This document shows positions 1-5,784 of a stretch of 5,827 nt of DNA, piece by piece. Numbering within the stretch: position 1 is the stretch's first letter; each line of letters opens with the position of its first letter. The position numbers were made by a program, and so were the translations under genes. Below the pieces are notes generated by a model. It did no database searches, was not told where the DNA came from, and saw only the letters and a list, made by a program, of their open reading frames with translations. The stretch is from positions 1 through 5,827 of the forward strand of contig JAHHLF010000139.1 in NCBI GenBank assembly GCA_018679315.1, given 5' to 3'. The DNA comes from Bacteroidia bacterium. Lineage in GTDB: Bacteria > Bacteroidota > Bacteroidia > Flavobacteriales > Flavobacteriaceae.

Positions 1-24
1 AACAACCAATTTATAATTTCCGCT

Positions 25-45
25 GGGGCTCATGCCTCATGCCCC
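25..45. repeat. GC-rich inverted repeat with embedded TCATGCC tandem
   Basis: GGGGC (25-29) is complementary to GCCCC (41-45). With a two-base bulge at 30-31, ATG (32-34) can extend the stem with CAT (38-40). The heptamer TCATGCC is repeated exactly in tandem at 30-36 and 37-43. A second GGGGC at 64-68 could compete for the same GCCCC. No T-tract follows on either strand, so this is not a standard terminator. Function unknown. Confidence 0.4.
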
Positions 46-95
46 TGTAGTCTTCCCAAGTTGGGGGCGGATGTTAAGCTTAGCATTATGATGAC

Positions 96-110
96 TGACT
101 TTAAAAGTCA
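96..110. repeat. 15-bp palindrome TGACTTT-A-AAAGTCA
   Basis: Perfect 7-bp inverted arms surround a single central base. With such a short centre it is better suited to a dimeric DNA-binding protein than to an RNA hairpin. It lies in non-coding DNA. No regulator family is identified, and a chance occurrence is possible. Confidence 0.4.
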
Positions 111-135
111 GGGTAATTTCTTTTACAACAGCAAT

Positions 136-155
136 ATACTATGCATACATAGTAT
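136..155. repeat. 8-bp perfect inverted repeat with 4-base loop
   Basis: ATACTATG (136-143) and CATAGTAT (148-155) are perfect reverse complements around CATA. On the plus strand TTTT follows immediately (155-158), so it could be a weak AT-rich terminator for a plus-strand transcript entering from the left. On the minus strand, the direction of the lipoprotein operon, there is no clean T-tract after it. It could equally be an operator. Confidence 0.45.
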
Positions 156-248
156 TTTAAAGCAAAGTCCATTCTCATTGTTTATAGCCCCATAAATCCT
201 TTGCATATAGGCGACTATCACAGTATCAGGGCTTCCTATTTTCCCATC

Positions 249-281
249 TATAACGCTATAAGCACATTTTATAACACTATC
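249..281. repeat. imperfect direct repeat TATAAC(G/A)CTAT, 21-bp period
   Basis: TATAACGCTAT at 249-259 recurs as TATAACACTAT at 270-280, one mismatch in 11, with start points 21 bp apart (about two helical turns). CTATAA also occurs twice in the first copy's neighbourhood (248-253 and 256-261), and CTATAG follows at 281-286. The region is AT-rich, so chance similarity is a real alternative. If functional, the spacing would place two binding sites on the same face of the helix. Confidence 0.3.
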
Positions 282-318
282 TATAGAAGACCTAAATATG
301 GCTCTATTACGCTGTTTA

Positions 319-1689
319 TCAGTTTCTTACGCCAGGATTGAAGTCTGCGGGTGCTTGTTGGGGAATTTGGATCGTTCCAGGAGGACCCGAATCGTTAAAA
401 ATTGTCCACTCATTCGAAAAAAACACCGCATTTGGTGAATGAATATCAGGATTTCGTACGGCTTTTCCGTCTTCGAACTCATGATCAGTCCCGGATCCAT
501 CCTCTCCAATTACCCCAAATAGGTCAATTAGCTCATCAAATGGGTCTAATAAGGCCAAATTATCATCGCCATTTGAGTCGGCCGGACTGTTAGTTCCGGC
601 GATTGCGTCTGGTGCAAAACCATAAATAGCTTCAAATTCGGGCCCTTTGGCAGCAATAACCAAGGCAGACTTCGCTTGTATTTCCTGGCCGGATAGCTCA
701 AATACGCTCCCCACCTCCAGATTTGCATTTGTATAACGTACCAAACGCCATCCTTCCAGATTAAAGGCTGATTCTCCATTATTATAGAGCTCAAGAAATC
801 TTCCCTCCGCTGCATTATCAGGATCAGCGATCTCTGTGATCAATATCTGATCAGAAGTTTTAGGTTCAATAGGTATAAGGCAACGTTCATTCTTCAATAT
901 AATATCCGTTGCTTCCCTGACCTTTATATAGAAGCCCTGTCGGTCTGCCATCAGGATCCCGGTTATTTGCCCATGGGTGTCGGGAATTAGATCCTGATAA
1001 AAGTCGGAATAACCACTGGTCAATATCCTCATTTCATTACCTAAACAATCCGTAATGATCCGTTCGGTTTCTTCTTTTTCTATTGCCAGTGTCTTGCCTA
1101 TTTCATCAAATTCAAATTCAACATTCTCAACACGGATCAAGCTATTTAGCTGGGTTTCCTCAATATGAGTGAGGGATACTATTGCAGGTGCAACTTCAGC
1201 CGGGTCACTGCATGCTGCTTTAATATGAGAAGTGAGCTGGTGAAACGGGATGCGGCCAATACTTTGGTTTCCAAATAAGGATTGTACGCTTCCAACTTCA
1301 CAAAGGCCGTATTTTTTTCGGATCCATAATCCTTTCAGGGAAATGAATAGTCGTGTTCCAACAGGATAGCGCACATATGTATCTCTTTGTTCCATTACTA
1401 TTTTGATGCCCGTTTGGGGATCACTTAACTCATCCTGCAACCATAGTTCATTGAAAAAGTTTCCCGCTTGATCCGAGGAGATCACCCATCCCTCCACATA
1501 GGCCTCATCAGTTATTTGCGATGGTTCTTCCGATGCAAGTGCATTCAGATCTGTCATTTTCCATTTCATGCCGGCTTCTGGTTCACAAGGACGTAATGCA
1601 TCATTTGAATAGGTATCAGGGACACATTGGAGGAACATGCTGCAGAGCAACACTAGCCATGTTTTAAGAAATACATCAAGATCTTTCAT
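319..1689 (-). CDS. probable surface lipoprotein with DUF5689 OB-like segments and C-terminal lamin-tail domain
   Basis: 456 residues. Residues 1-21 form a signal peptide ending FLQC, with Cys22 a likely though non-canonical lipidation site. Residues about 60-135 match DUF5689 (EGWVISSD, GNFFNELWLQD, YPVGTRLFISLKGL). Residues about 180-263 look like a second OB-like half (RVENVEFEF, ITDCLGN, GQITGIL). Residues about 282-456 are a lamin-tail domain (LITEIADP, FLELYN, LEGWRL, DLFG, GSG, EFEDGKAVR, ending NPGVRN). The in-frame ATG 48 bases upstream is rejected because the chosen ATG directly precedes the hydrophobic signal and overlaps the receptor stop as ATGA. From memory, bacterial lamin-tail domains occur with membrane-associated hydrolases, including the synaptojanin/EEP superfamily, the family of the divergent nuclease here. 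Inferred role: outer-surface partner of the receptor that binds a polymeric, perhaps nucleic-acid, substrate. No catalytic motif is seen. The family calls are fairly sure; the role is not. Confidence 0.88.
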   Translation of the reverse strand: MKDLDVFLKTWLVLLCSMFLQCVPDTYSNDALRPCEPEAGMKWKMTDLNALASEEPSQITDEAYVEGWVISSDQAGNFFNELWLQDELSDPQTGIKIVMEQRDTYVRYPVGTRLFISLKGLWIRKKYGLCEVGSVQSLFGNQSIGRIPFHQLTSHIKAACSDPAEVAPAIVSLTHIEETQLNSLIRVENVEFEFDEIGKTLAIEKEETERIITDCLGNEMRILTSGYSDFYQDLIPDTHGQITGILMADRQGFYIKVREATDIILKNERCLIPIEPKTSDQILITEIADPDNAAEGRFLELYNNGESAFNLEGWRLVRYTNANLEVGSVFELSGQEIQAKSALVIAAKGPEFEAIYGFAPDAIAGTNSPADSNGDDNLALLDPFDELIDLFGVIGEDGSGTDHEFEDGKAVRNPDIHSPNAVFFSNEWTIFNDSGPPGTIQIPQQAPADFNPGVRN

Positions 1690-4154
1690 AGACTCACAAC
1701 CAGATTGAGGAAAAAGCTTCTCCCTTGTCCATACCAATATTTAGGACCAAAAACGGGGTTTGTGCTTAACTGGTCCTGGTATAGCTGACCGTAATTTCCA
1801 TTTCTCCCCTGTTCGTAGCCACCGGATTGAAACTGAGCGTTAAACAAATTAGAGAAGCTAAAAAATGTGCTGATGTAGGTGTCTTTCCATTTCCAGGATT
1901 TGCCCCCAATAAGATTCAATAAATACACCGGGGCCATGGCCTTTTGTTTCAAGAGTGCCCCAACGTTCTCAGGACTTGCCTCCGGGAATTGCGTCCCTGT
2001 CTCAGGATCCAAGAGGAAGCTCTCAGTTCGGGTTATAAAGGCAGGCCGTACATATCGCCCGTCTATAAAATTAGCCGTCATACCCATCCACCAATATTTT
2101 GGATCGGAATAAGACACTCCTGCAGACAAGGCCACTTCAGGGCCAGATCCAATGTGAAGGTCTGAAATTCCCGCCTTCCCTAAATTCAGTTCTGTACTCA
2201 GTACACCCGACCCTTCCGGTAATTCTGCAGGATCGAAGTTTATTTGAAGAGTAGGGTTGTTCTTATACCGGAACGAACCAAGGCTGGCTACCAAGGATAG
2301 GGTAACTGCGCTCGAGGGATATATTTCCATTCCGAGCTCTAGTCCTTTGAATTCCTGAGCCATGCCGGTTGAAACTTCCTGCACAAAATCTGAACCGAAA
2401 CCCGCATCCACATAATATGATTTAATGTCTGTAGTGTTCTGGATCAAATTGTAATAGCCCGACAGCCTGCCTTTAATTTTTGGCATTCGAAAATGATAAT
2501 TCGCTTCACCGCCATAGATCCGTTCCATATGATCCCCAGGGACAATCCTGTGATGTTCCCTCGGGTTAATGAATACATTTCTTAAAGGTGGTGCCGCATT
2601 GCTCAGCAGGGCAATAGCTCCTAATCGGTGTCTCCCGGATAAGTCTACCGATATTCCTACTTTCACTGCCTTAGGTTGATACTCCAGTTCTATTCCCTCT
2701 CCGGATGATTCCTCAGGAAATCGTTCGTTCTGAAAGAATCCTTGCCGACTCGCATTTTGCTTGCCAATGCTTGCCGAAATGAAGCCGTCTGCGAGTTGAC
2801 TTTCATATCCTAGTTTTAGAAAGCCGTGCCATTTCTGTGACTGTATCCCATAGTGATAGTTAATGATATCACCTACTCGCTTTTCGGTAGATCCCAGGCT
2901 ATTATTACGCGTTTCCGTAAACGGGTCTATATCTTCATGATAGTCTGCCCCCACCATATCATCAAGGTGGGCATAAAAAAGCATATCCTCATTTATAAAA
3001 GTGACCCCGGTATCAAGGGTAAGATGATCGCCAATATTGGTGTTAAAGCGAACTCTGCCAGCAAGTCGATCATTCTGGTGCTGATCCGACTGAAGGATAT
3101 AGGACGCCCTCCCTGCAAGTCTCGGGTTTTGGTTACTTGCCACAAGGAAATCCCAATCTAATTGTCCGCCACTAAGAAAACCTTCCCTCGCCAGGGCTGC
3201 CCCCTGATAATCTGCCCCCAATGGGCTGTTCAGGTAATAGCTCGGCAAGTAGCGATAGTACACCGGATCCGGATTTGGCGCATTGAAATACCCCAGCCTG
3301 CCTCTTGTTTGATGTGATCGACCCAGCATACCTGACAGGTTTAACTCACTATTTTCACCATTTAATTGATAACTGATATGCAGCATGGGAGCTTTCAAAT
3401 TTTTAGTATTTGCCGCTCTCTTAGAATCGCCCCAAAACCCCCAACCTGGATTGTAGGTAGATCCTTTTAGCAAAAAAACTTCCTCTGTAACAGCTGTAGA
3501 CCTGCCGCGTTTATGGTCTACCCATATTCCGGAGATCAATACTTTGTTCTTAGGATCCAAGATCCATTCCAGTCCTGCATTAAAAGAATAGGAATTATAA
3601 GGTGCACCCGCCAACCAACCTTCTTTTGCCCATCGTCTTGATCCCGACAAAGCAAAATGGAGGTTTTTTCCTAAAAGCCCGGCGTATGTTGCCATAACCC
3701 GATGACTATATGATCGATTTGAATATGAATTGGTAATGCGGAGGCCTTTACGCAGTTCAGAGGGCCACAGGGAGATCTGCCGGCTTCCCTGGAGGCCCCC
3801 AAAGCCATAGGTTACCTGGCCCAGACCCAAAGTCACAGATTGGCTTCGGGTTATATCATTAAGTCCGCCCCATTGATTCCAGTCAGGTCTCCCATCAAAT
3901 AAGGAATTCATCGGGATCCCATTCAAAAAAATATCATTATACCTGGAGTCCAGTCCCCGAACCTTAAAAAAGGTTTGGCCAAAATCAAAAGCTGCCCGGC
4001 GTAGAAATATATCCTGATGTGCTTGTAAAAGCCCTAGAATAGCTCCCTCATCCATAGTTATTCCCAGATCGTCCGGACGAAGGATAAGTTGTCCATTTTC
4101 TTGTCCTACTGCAAGGCCGCACCAAAGTCCGAATGAAATTAATAGTATTCTCAT
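1686..4154 (-). CDS. TonB-dependent outer-membrane receptor
   Basis: 822 residues from the chosen start. Residues 1-17 form a signal peptide with an Ala-Val-Gly cleavage site before Gln18. The alternative ATG 39 bases upstream would add a hydrophilic Cys-containing extension before the signal, so it is rejected. Plug domain, residues about 28-132: VRGLDSRYNDIFLNGIPMN (65-83), WNQWGGLND (92-100), YGFGGLQGS (116-124). A 22-strand-type beta-barrel with many aromatic alternating strands follows, including NPDPVYYRYLPSYY (294-307), which I recall from a common Bacteroidota receptor family. Such proteins import substrates across the outer membrane using TonB energy. The mature protein goes almost directly into the plug; the N-terminal carboxypeptidase-regulatory-like domain frequent in Bacteroidota receptors is absent, and no clear TonB box is seen. 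The last strand ends FFLNLVVSL, with Leu rather than the usual terminal aromatic. It is first in an operon with the lamin-tail lipoprotein. Substrate unknown; the neighbouring nuclease suggests nucleic-acid fragments or a phosphorylated compound. Confidence 0.93.
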   Translation of the reverse strand: MRILLISFGLWCGLAVGQENGQLILRPDDLGITMDEGAILGLLQAHQDIFLRRAAFDFGQTFFKVRGLDSRYNDIFLNGIPMNSLFDGRPDWNQWGGLNDITRSQSVTLGLGQVTYGFGGLQGSRQISLWPSELRKGLRITNSYSNRSYSHRVMATYAGLLGKNLHFALSGSRRWAKEGWLAGAPYNSYSFNAGLEWILDPKNKVLISGIWVDHKRGRSTAVTEEVFLLKGSTYNPGWGFWGDSKRAANTKNLKAPMLHISYQLNGENSELNLSGMLGRSHQTRGRLGYFNAPNPDPVYYRYLPSYYLNSPLGADYQGAALAREGFLSGGQLDWDFLVASNQNPRLAGRASYILQSDQHQNDRLAGRVRFNTNIGDHLTLDTGVTFINEDMLFYAHLDDMVGADYHEDIDPFTETRNNSLGSTEKRVGDIINYHYGIQSQKWHGFLKLGYESQLADGFISASIGKQNASRQGFFQNERFPEESSGEGIELEYQPKAVKVGISVDLSGRHRLGAIALLSNAAPPLRNVFINPREHHRIVPGDHMERIYGGEANYHFRMPKIKGRLSGYYNLIQNTTDIKSYYVDAGFGSDFVQEVSTGMAQEFKGLELGMEIYPSSAVTLSLVASLGSFRYKNNPTLQINFDPAELPEGSGVLSTELNLGKAGISDLHIGSGPEVALSAGVSYSDPKYWWMGMTANFIDGRYVRPAFITRTESFLLDPETGTQFPEASPENVGALLKQKAMAPVYLLNLIGGKSWKWKDTYISTFFSFSNLFNAQFQSGGYEQGRNGNYGQLYQDQLSTNPVFGPKYWYGQGRSFFLNLVVSL

Positions 4155-4239
4155 GGGGCCAAAGTAGTCCTGACATCTGCAAGTCCCATTCATTGCTGGG
4201 CTATAGGTTTACCAACAAAACACCTTTGTAACTCTTTAA
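4155..4239. promoter_or_regulatory. 85-bp divergent intergenic region
   Basis: It separates the receptor operon (minus) from the nuclease (plus), so promoters for both should lie here or just inside the coding ends. Sequence support is weak. The best plus-strand match to the Bacteroidota -7 consensus TAnnTTTG is TAGGTTTA at 4204-4211 (last base differs), about 28 bases before the nuclease ATG, with no TTTG at a proper -33 distance. No good minus-strand match was found. A small inverted repeat, ACAAA (4215-4219) with TTTGT (4225-4229), is a possible operator. The shared gap makes co-regulation plausible but does not prove it. Confidence 0.4.
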
Positions 4240-5280
4240 ATGAAACACGTTCTCCTCTTCTCCATAATTTGGTTTAGCTGCTTTGGTTGTGGCCGATGTC
4301 AGCAAGTATTCGAAGTCCGTACTATTGCCTTCTACAACCTTGAAAATTTGTTTGATACAGTGAATGATACAACGCATTATGACGATGACAGAACGGCTAG
4401 TGGTAGTGGCAGATGGACTAAGGAGCGCTATACCCGGAAACTTGAAAATCTGGCCAAAGTGATTTCCGGTCTTGGCGGGTCTCGTAGAGCGGCACATCCG
4501 GATATCCTTGGCGTATGTGAGGTAGAGAATCGGGAGGTTCTTCAGGATCTCATCGAGCAACCCCTTCTCCAGTCGGCAAATTATGCATATATACATGCCG
4601 ACTCACCCGATGAACGAGGTATCGATGTAGCCTTAATTTACGATCAGGAACATTTTATTCCTACTACGTATCACTTTCAAAAAGTACGGCTTTATGATGA
4701 GCGGTTTCATCGTGATAAAACGAGAGATCAATTAATCGTTGTCGGTTATTTGGACGGTGAAGAAATGGGTTACATCGTGAATCACTGGCCTTCCAGGCGA
4801 GGGGGTACACAAAAAAGTGAAGCGAACAGGATCCGAGCGGCCCTGGTCACACGACAGCTCATGGATTCGCTGCGTCACGAACACCCGGAAATGCCCGTAA
4901 TTATAATGGGTGATTTTAATGATAACCCTGATAACAAAAGTATCAAGCAAGTGCTCCAAACTCTTTCAGTAAAAGACTCCATTGGCGAATACCAATTATT
5001 CAACCCAATGGAAAAATTATACGCCAGGGGATATGGTACTATAGGATATCGGGATCGATGGAGTCTTTTTGATCAATTTTTACTCAATAGGCATGCAGTA
5101 CGAAGTCGGCCCGGGCGATTCATTTTTTGGAAATCAGGGATCTATGCTCCGCCATATCTTGTCCGATCCACAGGTCGATATCGGGGGTATCCCAAAAGTA
5201 CTTATGTGGCAGGAAAATACAGCGGAGGATATAGTGATCATTTTCCGGTCTATATCCACCTGATAAGGCAAGTAGATTAA
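4240..5280 (+). CDS. secreted endonuclease/exonuclease/phosphatase (EEP) family enzyme
   Basis: 346 residues, a usual length for secreted Bacteroidota members. All expected EEP (DNase I/exonuclease III fold) motifs are present in order: FYNLENLFD (31-39, Asn33), CEVEN (93-97, metal-binding Glu94), ERGIDVALIYD (125-135), NHWPSRRGG (181-189, His182), GDFNDNP (224-230, Asp225 and Asn227), FDQFLLN (277-283, Asp278) and GGYSDHFPV (329-337, Asp333-His334). The enzyme should therefore be active as a divalent-metal phosphodiesterase, most likely a nuclease, though the fold also includes phosphatases and sphingomyelinases. Residues 1-20 form a hydrophobic signal with three Cys (14, 17, 20) and no canonical lipobox. 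Cleavage before Gln21 is likely, giving periplasmic or extracellular export. The gene is divergent from the receptor operon. It converges on the membrane-protein gene, their stop codons overlapping within TTAA (5277-5280). The family call is secure; the substrate is inferred. Confidence 0.95.
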   Translation: MKHVLLFSIIWFSCFGCGRCQQVFEVRTIAFYNLENLFDTVNDTTHYDDDRTASGSGRWTKERYTRKLENLAKVISGLGGSRRAAHPDILGVCEVENREVLQDLIEQPLLQSANYAYIHADSPDERGIDVALIYDQEHFIPTTYHFQKVRLYDERFHRDKTRDQLIVVGYLDGEEMGYIVNHWPSRRGGTQKSEANRIRAALVTRQLMDSLRHEHPEMPVIIMGDFNDNPDNKSIKQVLQTLSVKDSIGEYQLFNPMEKLYARGYGTIGYRDRWSLFDQFLLNRHAVRSRPGRFIFWKSGIYAPPYLVRSTGRYRGYPKSTYVAGKYSGGYSDHFPVYIHLIRQVD

Positions 5281-5714
5281 TTAAACCATTGTGTCCAGGG
5301 GATCCTGCTTAGAATTAGAACCAATCCTATGCCATAAAATATAGCAATGCTCTTGAATTTTTTAGCCCCTTCCATGAATTTCTTATGTCGCGACCAGCCA
5401 ATTGTTATTAATACAATGGCAATGATATTTATAAAGGGATGTTCAACTGCAAGAAGGCGTGCAGCCGAATTCATTCCTCCCATACCCAATTCCTGAATAG
5501 CCTTCAGGCCGCTGGTGGAAGTGAAAAAGACAAGCAATCCCAAAACCAATTGCAGATGTGCGAGAATCAAGGTAAATAAACTAATGCGATAGTCTTTCTC
5601 CAGGGTAAAGATCTTGTTGCCAACTAAACCAAGAACAGCATTAGCAACGGCAATAAAAAGCATGGCCAATACGATATATGCCAAATACGAATGTGCGGTA
5701 GATAGGATTTCCAT
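5277..5714 (-). CDS. small four-helix integral membrane protein, possibly cytochrome b-like
   Basis: 145 residues with four hydrophobic segments at about 8-32, 44-65, 88-106 and 121-138. Histidines lie at the edge of or within three of them: His8 (AHSYLAYIVL), His53 (LAHLQLVLG) and His92 (VEHPFINIIAI), with His110 in the following basic loop (WSRHKKF). From memory this resembles a short Bacteroidota family often labelled hypothetical protein or cytochrome B. Heme binding is possible from the histidine placement but not shown. It ends with a Trp-rich tail (IPWTQWFN). The gene starts with ATG, with no Shine-Dalgarno-like sequence in front, about 40 bases past the end of a terminator for an upstream gene, so it probably has its own promoter. 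TACATTTA (5741-5734, minus strand) is a one-mismatch -7 candidate. It is probably unrelated to the nuclease-receptor set. Confidence 0.85.
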   Translation of the reverse strand: MEILSTAHSYLAYIVLAMLFIAVANAVLGLVGNKIFTLEKDYRISLFTLILAHLQLVLGLLVFFTSTSGLKAIQELGMGGMNSAARLLAVEHPFINIIAIVLITIGWSRHKKFMEGAKKFKSIAIFYGIGLVLILSRIPWTQWFN

Positions 5715-5753
5715 TTAGGTTGAATTTAGATATTAAATGTACATTTTTTAAAT

Positions 5754-5784
5754 AAAAAACCCTGTAGTATGAACTACAGGGTTT
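5754..5784 (-). terminator. intrinsic terminator of a minus-strand gene lying beyond the right edge
   Basis: AAACCCTGTAGT (5757-5768) and ACTACAGGGTTT (5773-5784) form a perfect 12-bp stem with a 4-base loop (5769-5772). Read on the minus strand the stem runs into TTTTTTATTT (from 5759 down to 5750), a classic U-tract. The plus-strand side has only GTTTGGTTTA, so the main direction is minus. The gene it serves must enter from the right. Possible minus-strand stop codons occur in the last 43 bases, but too little sequence is present to identify it. Confidence 0.85.

Larger units (their letters stand above)
1..318. other. non-coding region left of the lipoprotein gene
   Basis: No convincing gene is visible on either strand. 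The longest plus-strand frame I noticed from an ATG (88-195, about 35 codons) resembles nothing known. The first 70 bases are locally GC-rich (GGGGC, GCCCC and GGGGGC blocks); the rest is AT-rich. The region holds four small repeat structures, listed separately. It lies downstream of the minus-strand receptor-lipoprotein operon, so it should contain that operon's 3' end. However, no GC-rich hairpin followed by a T-tract on the minus strand is seen near the stop at 319. It may be a 3' untranslated region, a regulatory region of a gene beyond the left edge, or both. Confidence 0.6.

Noticed and set aside
88..195. Short plus-strand open frame of about 35 codons from ATG at 88
   Set aside because: It resembles no known protein, contains the inverted repeat at 136-155, and has no ribosome-binding or promoter support; its length is expected by chance.
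319..1689. SusD-like identity for the lipoprotein next to the receptor
   Set aside because: Gene order and lipidation resemble a SusC/SusD pair, but the sequence fits DUF5689 plus lamin-tail and has no SusD-type helical repeat pattern.
1689..1737. Upstream ATG at 1737 as the lipoprotein start
   Set aside because: It would place 16 mostly hydrophilic residues before the signal peptide and extend the overlap with the receptor gene; the ATGA junction start is better.
2853..3161. Plus-strand open frame of about 102 codons opposite the receptor
   Set aside because: It is antisense to a continuous, well-supported beta-barrel coding sequence; the translation shows no domain.
4154..4193. Upstream ATG at 4193 as the receptor start
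   Set aside because: It adds 13 hydrophilic, Cys-containing residues before a well-formed signal peptide, which is unlikely for an exported protein.
4201..4596. Minus-strand open frame of about 131 codons opposite the nuclease start
   Set aside because: It lies antisense to a gene with complete EEP motifs and a signal peptide, and its translation has no recognisable domain.
5734..5741. Minus-strand -7 promoter box TACATTTA for the membrane-protein gene
   Set aside because: One mismatch to TAnnTTTG and no TTTG at a suitable upstream distance; in AT-rich DNA this is too weak to list as a promoter.
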